DNA from: Roseovarius sp. M141 | Lineage (GTDB): Bacteria; Pseudomonadota; Alphaproteobacteria; Rhodobacterales; Rhodobacteraceae | Length of the DNA stretch: 64,000 nt | Assembly (NCBI RefSeq): GCF_024355225.1 | Contig: NZ_VCNH01000004.1 | Coordinates: 1-64,000, forward strand | Reading direction: 5' to 3' | Shown here: positions 26,176 to 34,880 of the stretch, one piece after another | Position numbering within the stretch: position 1 is the first letter of the stretch | Layout of the letters: each line of letters opens with the position of its first letter | Made by a program: the position numbers and the translations under genes | The notes under the pieces: model-generated | Databases searched by the model: none | What the model was told of the DNA's origin: nothing | The model's input: the letters and a program-made list of their open reading frames with translations, nothing else

Positions 26176-27026
26176 TTTGTTATCCTCCCGGCAAAAAAGT
26201 CACCCAAAACTGAAAAGAACAAAACAGTAAGACAAAGTGAGGCGCCTGGAAAAGCAACGACCCACCACTCTCCAGTAAGAATGTAAGGAGCACCCTCAGA
26301 AATCATGGCACCCCACTCTGGCGTCGGTGGAACCAGCCCGGCGCCCACAAAGCTAAGCCCAGCAGTAATAATTAGGGCCCATCCAATGTTAACCGAAGTT
26401 TGTGCAATCACCGCTCCTAAAGCATTTGGCAGAATGTGCCGAATGATTACATTTGCATCTGAGTTGCCGATGCAACGAGCAGCCTCTACAAACGCGCGGC
26501 CACGTAGCGACTGTACTTCCGTGCGCAACAAGCGAGTGAAGATGGGGATGTTCAAAACCACTAAGATGAAAATAACTGTGATTAGATCTGGGCCAGAGAA
26601 AGACGCTATGGCAATGGCAAGAATGAAAGGCGGAAAGGATTGAACAAAATCAAGGGCTCGCAATGCAACTGTAACAAGTGGGCCACGATAGTATCCAAGA
26701 GCCGCGCCCAATGGCAGAGAAACAATTAGCCCCCCGAGGACTCCAGAGACTGCGAGCAGAATGTCAAGCTGTGCTGCATACAGAACGCGCGAAAACACAT
26801 CGGCACCATAACTGTTGGTTCCAAACCAATGATCCGCGCTTGGTGGTTTGAGAACATCAAGGGGAAAGGGCTTGTAAGGGTCAAAAGGCGCTAGAAGCGG
26901 TCCGAAAACGACAATCCCGATCAAAGTGATTGCTACAATGGCGGGAAGTATCATTTCGCGCTTGACCGGAGAAAGAGCGCACATCCGCTTAAATAAGTTG
27001 AATAGCTTTACACCACGTTCAATCAA
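26172..27026 (-). CDS. ABC importer permease (OppC/DppC-like)
   Basis: The 284-aa membrane protein starts with a cytosolic segment and a first membrane helix (ILPAIVAITLIGIVVFGPLLAPFDP), followed by the substrate-side PPSADHWFGTNSYGADVFSRVLYA motif typical of DppC. FVEAARCIGNSDANVIIRHILPN is the EAA loop that contacts the ATPases. It overlaps the other permease gene by 8 nt. It would pair with that protein to form the transmembrane channel. Confidence 0.93.
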   Translation of the reverse strand: MIERGVKLFNLFKRMCALSPVKREMILPAIVAITLIGIVVFGPLLAPFDPYKPFPLDVLKPPSADHWFGTNSYGADVFSRVLYAAQLDILLAVSGVLGGLIVSLPLGAALGYYRGPLVTVALRALDFVQSFPPFILAIAIASFSGPDLITVIFILVVLNIPIFTRLLRTEVQSLRGRAFVEAARCIGNSDANVIIRHILPNALGAVIAQTSVNIGWALIITAGLSFVGAGLVPPTPEWGAMISEGAPYILTGEWWVVAFPGASLCLTVLFFSVLGDFFAGRITK

Positions 27027-28107
27027 GCGAAACCCTCGGATCGATTGCTACGTTGATAAGATCTACAATCAAGTATACGGCCATCGTAAACGATGCGGTC
27101 AAAAGGACAAAACCTTGGATTGCTGCATAATCTGAGTTCAAAATAGCCTGAACTGCATACTGACCTACCCCACCCCACGAGAATACTTTCTCCATTAGAA
27201 CAGCACCTCCGAGGAGATATGCAAACAGAATGCCGCAAAGTGTTACAATTGGAGGGAGTGCTGCTCGAACTATGTCAAACAAGATGGTTGTTTCTCGCAG
27301 TCCACACGCGCGAGCATATCGGATGAACTCAGCCGTTCGGGCGTCGTCTGTAGCTGCCCGAGTAACTTTTCCAACCATGGGAGCGAGCACAAACCCAAGT
27401 GTAAGTACCGGGAGTGTGAGATGACGCAAAGCTACGTAGAACAGGTCGAAGCGGCCCTCAATAAGAGTGTCGATGGTAAGAAAGCCTGTGACCCATACGA
27501 CCGCTTCTCCAGACGGGCCCATGCGCCCAATCGGTGCTGGCACCCAGTCTAGTAAGAAATAAAAGAGATAAATGGCAAATAGTGCGACAAAGAAATCTGG
27601 CAAAGAGCCGGCAAAACGAATGTAAAGACTTGCAGTGCGCTGGAAGACGGACTTACGACCAATTGAAGCGTATAACCCACATGTCAAGCCAAGGAATATG
27701 GCGACTAACATAGAGTAGAAGACCAACTCCATTGTGGCTGGCGCACGTCGTAAGAGCTCGTTCAGCACTGGTTCACCCGTGAACCACGATCGACCCATGT
27801 CTCCACGATACAGGTTCTCCAGATATATGACGTATTGCTCGATCAATGGTTTGTCGAGGCCCATTTGCTGTCTTAGGCTTTGCACGCCTGCCGGACTTTG
27901 GTGGGGCCCAAGTAGAATTTTTGCTGGATCTCCAGGCAAGAAACGCACGAGCAAAAATGTGAAAACAGAAATCGCCAAGAGTTGCGGAGCGAGTGCAAGA
28001 AATCTCCGCGCGACGTACCAAGTCACGCTCGTGTTTCTTACTCTAGCTCTCCAGAATGTAATCATTCGATAAGACAGATCCTGTCGCCTGGTATTTTTTC
28101 GCATCAT
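27019..28107 (-). CDS. ABC importer permease (OppB/DppB-like)
   Basis: This 362-aa protein has the DppB pattern: VARRFLALAPQLLAISVFTFLLVRFLPGDPA as first helix and PGDP motif, a periplasmic loop, then FIRYARACGLRETTILFDIVRAALPP as the EAA loop. The first in-frame start has no clear ribosome binding site. An internal ATG at 28065 also keeps the first helix, so the N-terminus is uncertain by 14 residues. It lies 206 bp after the binding-protein gene, with an inverted repeat in between. Confidence 0.92.
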   Translation of the reverse strand: MMRKNTRRQDLSYRMITFWRARVRNTSVTWYVARRFLALAPQLLAISVFTFLLVRFLPGDPAKILLGPHQSPAGVQSLRQQMGLDKPLIEQYVIYLENLYRGDMGRSWFTGEPVLNELLRRAPATMELVFYSMLVAIFLGLTCGLYASIGRKSVFQRTASLYIRFAGSLPDFFVALFAIYLFYFLLDWVPAPIGRMGPSGEAVVWVTGFLTIDTLIEGRFDLFYVALRHLTLPVLTLGFVLAPMVGKVTRAATDDARTAEFIRYARACGLRETTILFDIVRAALPPIVTLCGILFAYLLGGAVLMEKVFSWGGVGQYAVQAILNSDYAAIQGFVLLTASFTMAVYLIVDLINVAIDPRVSLD

Positions 28108-28261
28108 AGCGTTATCGCGAAAACAGCCTATAAACCACTAACCGATGTTTGGGCACTTACCTGACGCCCCAAAACTAGACCGTTCTGGCCCGAAACCTTT
28201 CATCCAGAACCCCGTGTAGGAGGAGGAGGGAGGATACAAGGATCACAAATCGACGCGGGAG

Positions 28262-28296
28262 TTGGGGTTCATGCGATGTCGACGCATGTTCCCAAT
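28262..28296 (-). repeat. Inverted repeat between binding-protein and permease genes
   Basis: CATGCG (28270-28275) and CGCATG (28283-28288) form a 6-bp stem, extended beyond a mismatch by GGG/CCC. The structure lies 18 bp after the binding-protein stop, read on the minus strand. Such intercistronic hairpins often protect the upstream message so that more binding protein than permease is made. No T-run follows, so full termination is unlikely. The rest of 28108-28313 shows nothing else recognisable. Confidence 0.45.
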
Positions 28297-28313
28297 AGAT
28301 GGGAGATTAAGGT

Positions 28314-29894
28314 CTATCTGCGAATGTCAATCAGGGTTACATCAAATAGATTAGGTGTATCCCAAGCAACTCCCGTGACATTTGGTGCAGTAATCAGTTG
28401 CCAGCCAGGTTCAGCTAGCCAAACCGAATTGGCGTCTGAAACAACCATCAGTTCCTGTATTTCATGAAAGAGTTGTGAGCGCTGCATCCGATCAAGAGTT
28501 TCGGCCGCCGCCGCCAAGCGTTCATCAACCGCCGAGTTGCAATAGTTCGAAGCATTCAGGAAGGAGCCACACGGGTAGTTCAATGCAAGTGCGTATCCGG
28601 CATCTGGAAGGATCGGAAACTCGCGCATGAAGAACGCTGGAAAGCTTCCGCTATAAAGCTCGGACGAATACGCTGCAGGAGACATCTCGTTCAATGTCAC
28701 GTTTAACCCGACAGCCTCATAGGCATCTTCAAGAATAATGGCTGTATTTCGCTGAACGTCGTCAGATGCAGAAAAGTTGATCGTAAGCTCGGCTCCCACC
28801 GCGCCGGCCTCTACGATGAGCCGTCGCGCTCTATCAGGATCGTACTCATAAACATCAAGCTGGATAGCTCCTGGATATGTAGACGGAACTGGACCATAGC
28901 TAGGCTCTGCAGAACCGAAAAATACGCCTTCTAGGATATCCGCTTTTGGTGTTGCGTGGTTAAGCGCTCGCCGGACAAGTGGATTGTCGGTTGGCTCTAC
29001 TTCATTGTTTACATCCAGCCGAAAAAGGCTGTTTCCGGCTGTAGCCCATACTTTGAGCCGCTGACTATTCAGAGCTCGATCTACTAGAAACGGGGGCAGT
29101 CGATCCGCAACGTGTACGTCTCCTGACAAAACAAGTGCAAAGCGGTTAGATGCTTCAGGCACTTCCCGATAAACGATGCGGTCAATTTTTGCGGCATCGC
29201 GATAATAGCCATCAAAGCGATCTAGCACTACTCGTTCGCCGGGCGTAAACTCTGTGAGGAGGAATGCACCATGACCAGCCCCGTTGGTTGCGAGCCATTC
29301 GCGAGCCCAAGGATCGTTTTCCGTGGAGTGACGTTTTGCCTCTTCAGAGTCGAAAATATCTAGATCGTTGTTAACAAATAGTAGTTCAAGCAACGGGTTT
29401 GCAGTCGGAGTACTGATCTTCCATGTGTACCTATCAACTACTTCCCACGAAGGCTCGGCGATACCGAGTATGAATTTGGCGTAGAACGCGCCCACTGCAT
29501 CAAGGGCCCACTGGCGGTCCCAAGTCCACTGTACGTCATGTGCCGTCAATTCGTTGCCAGCATGGCTCATCACGCCTTCGCGAAGCTTAACAACGAGAGT
29601 GCGGCCACCATCCTCTAGCGACCAACTTTCAGCGAGTCTTCCTTCAATCATGTCTAGGGAGTAGTCAGGTAGCGAGAGCCCATGTTCATTTGCGGCGCGC
29701 CCTAGCGCGAATAGGCGTTCGTAAATCGCGTGACGTATCTGATGATCTTCGTGTGCAAAGTTGTAGTCGTGATCAATGCCGTTAGGAGTTTTTACCGCTG
29801 CTACGACCAAGGTATCGGTGCTATCCTGAGCATGGCTTACTAGAGGCGCCAATAGCATGAACCCCGTGAAAAAATTCAAAAAAACTTTTTTCAT
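28314..29894 (-). CDS. Periplasmic substrate-binding protein, SBP_bac_5 family (peptide/nickel type)
   Basis: This 526-aa protein begins with a signal peptide (MKKVFLNFFTGFMLLAPLVSHAQ, cleavage likely after HAQ). Family blocks follow: RHAIYERLFAL, LAESWSLEDGGRTLVVKLREGV, DVQWTWDRQWAL, NPLVRRALNHATPKADILEGVF, and PDRARRLIVEAG. It binds the substrate, typically short peptides or related amides, in the periplasm and delivers it to the permease pair encoded downstream. GAGAGA lies before ATG 29894. It is the first gene of the importer operon, so the promoter should lie in 29895-29978, but none was convincing. Confidence 0.93.
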   Translation of the reverse strand: MKKVFLNFFTGFMLLAPLVSHAQDSTDTLVVAAVKTPNGIDHDYNFAHEDHQIRHAIYERLFALGRAANEHGLSLPDYSLDMIEGRLAESWSLEDGGRTLVVKLREGVMSHAGNELTAHDVQWTWDRQWALDAVGAFYAKFILGIAEPSWEVVDRYTWKISTPTANPLLELLFVNNDLDIFDSEEAKRHSTENDPWAREWLATNGAGHGAFLLTEFTPGERVVLDRFDGYYRDAAKIDRIVYREVPEASNRFALVLSGDVHVADRLPPFLVDRALNSQRLKVWATAGNSLFRLDVNNEVEPTDNPLVRRALNHATPKADILEGVFFGSAEPSYGPVPSTYPGAIQLDVYEYDPDRARRLIVEAGAVGAELTINFSASDDVQRNTAIILEDAYEAVGLNVTLNEMSPAAYSSELYSGSFPAFFMREFPILPDAGYALALNYPCGSFLNASNYCNSAVDERLAAAAETLDRMQRSQLFHEIQELMVVSDANSVWLAEPGWQLITAPNVTGVAWDTPNLFDVTLIDIRR

Positions 29895-29978
29895 GATATC
29901 TCTCTCAGTTTTTTCGAAGATGCTGCTTTCGATTTCTCTTCAAAGGTAACTTAACCAAAAACAGGGCTAGGACAATCT

Positions 29979-30168
29979 TCAAATCTGTATGCCCGCTTGG
30001 GAAACCGGCGTCCCGCACCAGATCCATTGCTCTTTTTCCGCAGCAACGTTGATACACCCGAGCATCAGGGCAAGCGAGATCCCGGATTCTTCCAGATACA
30101 CCAGCGGCTGTGCCCGATAACTCGGGCGCATGCAAGCCTCCAGCAAATTTTCCAACGCGCGCCGAGTC
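29979..30168 (-). pseudogene. Decayed acetamidase/formamidase fragment at the island-backbone junction
   Basis: A continuous minus-strand frame ending in TGA (29979-29981) reads QPLVYLEESGISLALMLGCI, then NVAAEKEQWIWCGTP. It parallels PMLGCIGVAPDKGQSIWCGTSGRYGG in the intact acetamidase at 22976-23920. The match begins only about 10 residues before LMLGCI, and the frame goes off-family at VSQAGIQI where the intact protein has GRYGGNMD. Both ends of the domain are missing. It has no start codon context. The remnant directly abuts the stop of the plasmid gene at 30187, so it probably marks the place where the island was cut or inserted. Confidence 0.65.
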
Positions 30169-30186
30169 TTACATTATTCGGTGAGT

Positions 30187-31257
30187 TTAAACACCGTCAA
30201 TTTTCCACATTCTGAACCGCCCCTGCCCCGTCACCTCGCGGATCAAACCGGCTGCCTCCATCCATGCCACATTGCGCTGAACGGCGGCTCGACTGGCTCC
30301 GGTCATGGCTTCAGCCATTGGTGCGGAAACCAAGGGCCACTGAGAGAAAGCTTTTCGCAAGGTCACAGGCGTGCGGCCAGACAATTGCGCCATGACGCTT
30401 TCTGCCCGCCCGGTCCACGCCTCGATGTCGTCAAGTGTTCGCATCGCCGTTAGAATTGCGCCGTTCATCCCATCAAACCAGCGGACCAAGCGTTCCGTTG
30501 GCAAGCCCGAGGCACGCAGCCCCCCTGCCCCGCCCATGGCGAGCGGTGCGAAGATGGCACCGCTTCCGTCGCTTGCCGCGATCCTGGACGCGGTGACGGC
30601 GGCTTCCATCTGGTCGCCGTGCTGCCCGAGGCCCGCCAGGCTCCAGAGATGAAAGCCCATGCAAGCCCGCGTGATTGGATGTAAGTCGCCCGCAGCAGCC
30701 ATGACATCCAGCCAACCGCCCGCGCGATCTTCGAAACGCTCTGCGCTGTCTTGAATGTTCTCGGGATCGCGGCGATCTAGGAAAGCGGCCAAGTCAACCT
30801 TCGGTCCGGGACCGCCTGTCAGGCGTCGAACAGCCCATCCAACTCTTGCTAGGGCATTTGGGTCATCCTGTGCGCCTGACAACCGCATCGATACCCAGAG
30901 CGCCAGGCGATCAGAACTCACCCGATCCCCTGTGAACCAGCTGAGGTCCGCCGCCTCGATCAATGCGAGGCGATGCCGCCAGCCTTCCGGGCCGCGCAGC
31001 AGTCGGTCATCCAGAGCACCTAGGCGTCCAGCGACCCGTGCCAGTCTCGCAGCGTGAACGCCTTCTGCCTTTGCCCAGTCTTCGATGACAGCGGTGTCGG
31101 GCGGTTCTGACCGTGGCCCGGGTGGCAAGTCATCCGGTTCTTCTTCGAGTGGTTCCGGCAGGAACCAGAGATCGTCTTCGTGAGCCTCATCATCCCCCTC
31201 GACTGTGATGAGGGGGTCGTCAAAGTCATCAGTCAAAGTAGATGTTTGTGATTTCAT
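30187..31257 (-). CDS. Plasmid-type protein with C-terminal winged-helix/HTH region (DUF1612-like suggested)
   Basis: The 356-aa protein has a very acidic first 60 residues, an Ala/Arg-rich helical middle (ALDDRLLRGPEGWRHRLALI, LSWFTGDRVSSDRLALWVSMRL) and a C-terminal part that looks DNA-binding. There, MAEAMTGASRAAVQRNVAWM is a helix-turn-helix and AAGLIREVTGQGRFRMWKI the wing. It resembles HTH proteins encoded beside recombinases on rhizobial and roseobacter plasmids, but the family name is a guess. It is divergent from the serine recombinase gene, with 226 bp between them, so it may regulate that gene and itself. Confidence 0.6.
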   Translation of the reverse strand: MKSQTSTLTDDFDDPLITVEGDDEAHEDDLWFLPEPLEEEPDDLPPGPRSEPPDTAVIEDWAKAEGVHAARLARVAGRLGALDDRLLRGPEGWRHRLALIEAADLSWFTGDRVSSDRLALWVSMRLSGAQDDPNALARVGWAVRRLTGGPGPKVDLAAFLDRRDPENIQDSAERFEDRAGGWLDVMAAAGDLHPITRACMGFHLWSLAGLGQHGDQMEAAVTASRIAASDGSGAIFAPLAMGGAGGLRASGLPTERLVRWFDGMNGAILTAMRTLDDIEAWTGRAESVMAQLSGRTPVTLRKAFSQWPLVSAPMAEAMTGASRAAVQRNVAWMEAAGLIREVTGQGRFRMWKIDGV

Positions 31258-31430
31258 ATGTCCAAAATACTGTAATTTTGCACATTACCCAAGCGTTTTT
31301 GTGGCCGTTGCTTGCGCCCTTTATTTGGTACGCGCGCGCGACTGCCGGCGGAACCTCTCAGATCGCGCTCAGCGCACGGAAACCAAGGGATTGTGCGCCA
31401 GCTCGACGAGAGAACACTTGCTTGCATTGG

Positions 31431-31460
31431 TTTACAAACGGTCGTTTATTGGCGCTATAT
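31431..31460 (+). promoter_or_regulatory. Promoter with palindromic operator for the serine recombinase gene
   Basis: TTTACA (31431-31436) and CTATAT (31455-31460) are spaced by 18 bp and lie just upstream of the recombinase start. Between them sits the 12-bp inverted repeat AAACG-gt-CGTTT (31436-31447). A repressor or the recombinase itself could bind there. Confidence 0.4.
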
Positions 31461-31483
31461 GAAACTGCAAAAAGACTGTTTTG

Positions 31484-32368
31484 ATGCCATTGATAGGCTA
31501 TGCGCGCGTATCCACAGAGGATCAAACCCCCCTGCCCCAGTCGCAGGCCCTGAAATCTGCGGGTTGCGCCGAAATCTATGAAGAGCACGCCTCAGGCGGC
31601 AATCGTGCGCGGCCGGTGCTTGGGCGTGTGCTCGAACGCATCCAGAGTGGCGATACGCTGGTCGTCGTGAGGATCGACCGGCTTGCGCGGTCTCTGTCGC
31701 ATCTGCTGGAAGTGATCGAGCGGCTGGAGGCCAGGGGTGCGTTCTTTCGTTCCATTCAGGACCCGATCGACACCGGGTCCCCGCAAGGCAAGTTCACGCT
31801 GCAGGTTCTGGGCGCCGCGGCCGAGTTCGAGCGGGCGCTGATCCGGGAACGTACCAAGGCGGGGCTGGCGAGCGCCCGTACCAAGGGCCGGGTCGGCGGG
31901 AACCCTGGACTGCGGGCCAAAGACCCTGCTGCTCTTCGCAAAGTGCGGCTGGCGCGACAAGACGGCTACATGGAGCGTCTGAACGAGACGGCACAAGATT
32001 GGGTGCCCCATGTGCGCCGGTTGCGACCCGACTTGGCCTGGGAAGACGTGGTGCGCATCATCAACGGCCCATTGCCCGAGGCGCGTCGCTGGACCCAAAG
32101 CCGTCTCGTGCGCGCTGTGAATGCCTATGTCCGCGACGGCTTCCTGCCGGCCGAGGTGCTGGCCCGCGCCGGGCGCCGCGAAACCGACGACCGTCTGCCC
32201 GCCATCGTCGCCGGCATCAAGGGCGCGGACCCCGACATCACGCTTCAGGCGATCTGTACCCGGCTGGAAGCGATGCGCGAACGCACACCACGCGGGCGGA
32301 CAAGCTGGCAGCCTTCTTCGGTCAAGATGCTACTGGAGCGGGCTGAGAGGCTGGGGCTGCTCGATTGA
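31484..32368 (+). CDS. Serine recombinase (resolvase/invertase family)
   Basis: This 294-aa protein has the catalytic N-terminal domain of small serine recombinases: IGYARVSTEDQ with the nucleophilic Ser, LVVVRIDRLARSLSHL with the catalytic Arg residues, QGKFTLQVLGAAAEFERALIRERTKAGL. The C-terminal part (about 180-294) is longer than a Tn3 resolvase HTH and contains two HTH-like stretches. ATG 31484 is chosen over TTG 31481. It precedes the replication genes and could resolve plasmid dimers. No Tn3-type transposase or terminal repeats are present, so it is not obviously part of a transposon. Confidence 0.88.
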   Translation: MPLIGYARVSTEDQTPLPQSQALKSAGCAEIYEEHASGGNRARPVLGRVLERIQSGDTLVVVRIDRLARSLSHLLEVIERLEARGAFFRSIQDPIDTGSPQGKFTLQVLGAAAEFERALIRERTKAGLASARTKGRVGGNPGLRAKDPAALRKVRLARQDGYMERLNETAQDWVPHVRRLRPDLAWEDVVRIINGPLPEARRWTQSRLVRAVNAYVRDGFLPAEVLARAGRRETDDRLPAIVAGIKGADPDITLQAICTRLEAMRERTPRGRTSWQPSSVKMLLERAERLGLLD

Positions 32369-32572
32369 GATTCCCGAGAATCGCCCATCCGATTCTGCCG
32401 ACTGATTTCTGTACGCACTCACAATACATCTTGTGGTCACTACGTAGTTGGCAACGAGGTGTTGAAGTAGAGCGAGAGCGCAGTCGCCCAAGACGCTGAT
32501 TTTTAACAGTTTACCGTCGACAGAAATCGGTGCCTTCAACGCCCCCAGGCCGCTCAACGGTTTGGTCTGGAT

Positions 32573-32581
32573 TTATCCACA
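32573..32581 (+). promoter_or_regulatory. DnaA box in the repA upstream region
   Basis: TTATCCACA, a perfect match to the DnaA-box consensus, lies 45 bp before the repA start. The surrounding 32540-32610 is AT-rich. The remaining part of 32369-32625 must hold the repABC promoter, but no clear -35/-10 pair was identified. Confidence 0.55.
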
Positions 32582-32625
32582 ATATCTGTTAAGCTTTGCA
32601 AAACAATAAAGACTTGAGGGCAGTG

Positions 32626-33807
32626 ATGAACGGGATACGGGCCTCCCAGAGATTTGAAGTCATGTCCAAGCGGCTTGGTAGTCGGTTGCGTGAACATGCG
32701 CAGGAAACCTTCCCACCAGACGCTCAGAAGGGCCTCCGCCGCTTCGCCATGCGGGAAGCGGCTGAACTTCTTCGCATTAATCAGAACACCTTCCGCCATC
32801 ATGTGTCAAACCTCGAAGGCTTCCCCGAAGGTGTTCTGGAGGGCGGCAACCGCCGTAGCTTCTCTGCAGAGGAGATGGTCGAGGCACAACGCGTACTTCT
32901 CGAGACTGGAAGGATCAAGCCAGAAGAACACCCGCACAGAAGACCGGGAGAGGCTTGTCAGGTCTTGACGATCTTCAACCTGAAGGGTGGTTCGGCAAAG
33001 ACGTCATCTGTTGCCCATGTAGGACAACTACTGGGTCTGCGCGGCTACCGGGTCTTGCTGATCGACCTCGACAGCCAGGCAAGCCTGACAAACCTGTTCG
33101 GGGTTACTCCCGAGCTCGATCCGGATATGCCGACTTCATACGATCTTATCCGATCCGATGATCCACTGCCCGCAGCAGAGATCATTCGCAAAACGAACTT
33201 CCCGACCGTGGATCTGATCCCGGCATCCATGGACATCATGGAGTACGAGTTCGAGGTCGCCCTGAGCTTCAGACACGGCGCCACCACGTTCCATAGCCGC
33301 ATCCGGGAAGCGCTTGAGCCCGTCCTCAACCGATATGATGTGGTGATATTTGACACCCCGCCGCAGCTGAACTTCTCGGTAATCTCTGCCCTCTTTGCAT
33401 CGACCGGGGTCCTGATCCCGCTCAACGCGTCGATGCTCGATGTCATGTCGCTGGCGAGCTTTCTGGGCATGGCGAGCAACCTGATGGGCGTCGTCGAGGC
33501 ACACGCCCCGGAACATGGACTGAACTTCGTGCGCGTTCTGATCACCCGCTACGAAAATACGGATGGTCCGCAGGTGCAGATTTCATCTCTGCTTCGGACA
33601 GTCCTCGGGGATGCCGTGCTGTCTGCCGAGTTCCTGAAATCAACAGCCGTGGGTGATGCTGCGAACACCCAGCAGAGCATCTTCGAGGTCGAACCTCGCG
33701 ACGTGAATCGGAGAACTTACGAGCGCGCGATCGAGTCCGTCTCGCGCGTGACCGACGAAGTCGAACGCGAAATCCTGAAAGCATGGGGGCGTAGCCATGG
33801 CGCGTAA
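32626..33807 (+). CDS. repA: RepA, ParA-type partition ATPase of the repABC replicon
   Basis: This 393-aa protein has an N-terminal HTH-like segment (MREAAELLRINQNTFRHHV) that would bind the operon's operator, then a ParA ATPase core: FNLKGGSAKTSS (deviant Walker A), VLLIDLDSQASLTNLFG (Walker A') and YDVVIFDTPPQLN (Walker B). RepA moves plasmid copies by ATP-driven interaction with RepB bound at parS and usually represses the operon. ATG 32626 with GAGGG upstream is preferred to an earlier TTG at 32596. It overlaps repB by 11 nt. Confidence 0.93.
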   Translation: MNGIRASQRFEVMSKRLGSRLREHAQETFPPDAQKGLRRFAMREAAELLRINQNTFRHHVSNLEGFPEGVLEGGNRRSFSAEEMVEAQRVLLETGRIKPEEHPHRRPGEACQVLTIFNLKGGSAKTSSVAHVGQLLGLRGYRVLLIDLDSQASLTNLFGVTPELDPDMPTSYDLIRSDDPLPAAEIIRKTNFPTVDLIPASMDIMEYEFEVALSFRHGATTFHSRIREALEPVLNRYDVVIFDTPPQLNFSVISALFASTGVLIPLNASMLDVMSLASFLGMASNLMGVVEAHAPEHGLNFVRVLITRYENTDGPQVQISSLLRTVLGDAVLSAEFLKSTAVGDAANTQQSIFEVEPRDVNRRTYERAIESVSRVTDEVEREILKAWGRSHGA

Positions 33808-34720
33808 AGTCTTCGGGGACTCACTCAAGAACGCGATGGGCAAAACGCCGCCTTCGGACGAGGATCTGGATGTGAAGCGAACGAGCCCGACCGTAGCTCG
33901 CGCACAAGCATCCGTGCTCGAAGAGGATAAACACGCCACGCGGCTGATCGACCCGACCGCCATACGGATGTCCGCGGTCATGGACCGCATCGATCCAAGC
34001 GATGGTCTGGATGAGCTTGTCTCGTCGATCCGCGAGCACGGTCAAAAGGTTCCAGTGCTGGTTCGCCGAACCCAGGACGGTGCGCTTGAGATCGTCTATG
34101 GACGCCGTCGGCTTCTCGCTTGTCGCCAACTTGGTCAGAAAGTGCGCGCCACGGTCATGGAGATGACCGACGAGGAAGCTCTCATTGCCCAAGGCGTAGA
34201 GAATAATGCGCGCCAAGACCCATCGTTCATCGAAAGGGCTCTGTTTGTCGCCGGGATCATTCGAGAACTTGGGAAAACCGACGAAACGCGCAAAAACGCT
34301 CAAACGATCGCGTATCGGGCACTTCAGATCGATGAATCGCTCGTCTCGCGGATGAACCGTATCGCTACGGGCATCCCGATGGAACTGATCCAGGCTATCG
34401 GACCTGCACACGGCGTTGGTCGACGGGTTTGGGAAAAGCTTTTCAGGCTGTGCGAGAAAGACGTCGCGAGAGCCCGAGAAGTTGCCGGCGAAATTCCTCG
34501 CAACATACCGGGCCCCGACCGTCTCGAAGCGGCGGTTACCTTGCTGACAGCCACCAAACCGTCGACGCAGAAGACACATCCCAGCGAGCGCGTGAAGATC
34601 GGCCGAAAGGGCAACCGCATCACCATCGATGTGGACGCTGATCTTGTCCCTCGCGTTGAGGAGGCAGTCCGAAAACTGGTCACGGAGCTTCTTGACCGCG
34701 GTCAAGACAGGCCAGAGTGA
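33797..34720 (+). CDS. repB: RepB, ParB-type centromere-binding protein of the repABC replicon
   Basis: This 307-aa protein shows the ParB pattern: ELVSSIREHGQKVPVLVRR, the YGRRRLLACRQLG box (equivalent of the GERR CTPase motif), EEALIAQGVENNARQDPSFIERA, then a central HTH region (LQIDESLVSRMNRIATGIP). It binds parS palindromes and loads onto DNA. One of the three identical palindromes in this locus lies inside its own last codons (34690-34707), a second is 10 bp after its stop. It is translationally coupled to repA. Confidence 0.93.
   Translation: MARKVFGDSLKNAMGKTPPSDEDLDVKRTSPTVARAQASVLEEDKHATRLIDPTAIRMSAVMDRIDPSDGLDELVSSIREHGQKVPVLVRRTQDGALEIVYGRRRLLACRQLGQKVRATVMEMTDEEALIAQGVENNARQDPSFIERALFVAGIIRELGKTDETRKNAQTIAYRALQIDESLVSRMNRIATGIPMELIQAIGPAHGVGRRVWEKLFRLCEKDVARAREVAGEIPRNIPGPDRLEAAVTLLTATKPSTQKTHPSERVKIGRKGNRITIDVDADLVPRVEEAVRKLVTELLDRGQDRPE
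34690..34707. promoter_or_regulatory. parS: parS-like palindrome, copy 1 (inside the end of repB)
   Basis: This is the perfect 18-bp palindrome TCTTGACCGCGGTCAAGA. It occurs three times in 1.4 kb, each time at a gene border of the replicon, and is the obvious RepB binding site. Confidence 0.85.
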
Positions 34721-34730
34721 CGACCCCGTG

Positions 34731-34748
34731 TCTTGACCGCGGTCAAGA
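34731..34748. promoter_or_regulatory. parS: parS-like palindrome, copy 2 (repB-repC intergenic)
   Basis: It is identical over all 18 bp to copy 1 and its centre lies 41 bp from that of copy 1 (close to four helical turns), so two RepB dimers could bind on the same face of DNA. Confidence 0.85.
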
Positions 34749-34790
34749 CATCAAAAGCAACGAGCAGAAAACGAAAGGAGGACCGGCTAG

Positions 34791-34846
34791 AAAAAGAAAG
34801 ACCCCCCGAAAGCGGTGCTTCCGAAGGGCCTCAATCAGTCTCGACA
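34791..34846 (-). ncRNA. Counter-transcribed RNA (ctRNA, inc determinant) of the repABC replicon
   Basis: On the minus strand in the repB-repC gap, TTGAAA (34875-34880) and TATCAA (34852-34857) form a promoter with exact 17-bp spacing. Transcription from about 34845 would run into a strong terminator: stem CCCTTCGGAAGC / GCTTTCGGGGGG with a 3-nt loop (34802-34828), then a T-rich tail (TCTTTCTTTTT). The RNA would be about 55 nt, the size known for repABC ctRNAs, which bind the repC leader and lower RepC synthesis. An inverted repeat CAATCAG/CTGATTG (34832-34854) overlaps its 5' end and could shape the target leader. Confidence 0.75.
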
Positions 34847-34880
34847 CCTGATTGATACCCCCAAAACGAATCGATTTCAA

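Noticed and set aside
31484..32368. Serine recombinase as part of a Tn3-type transposon
   Set aside because: No transposase, terminal inverted repeats or target duplication is visible; position beside repABC fits a plasmid resolvase better.
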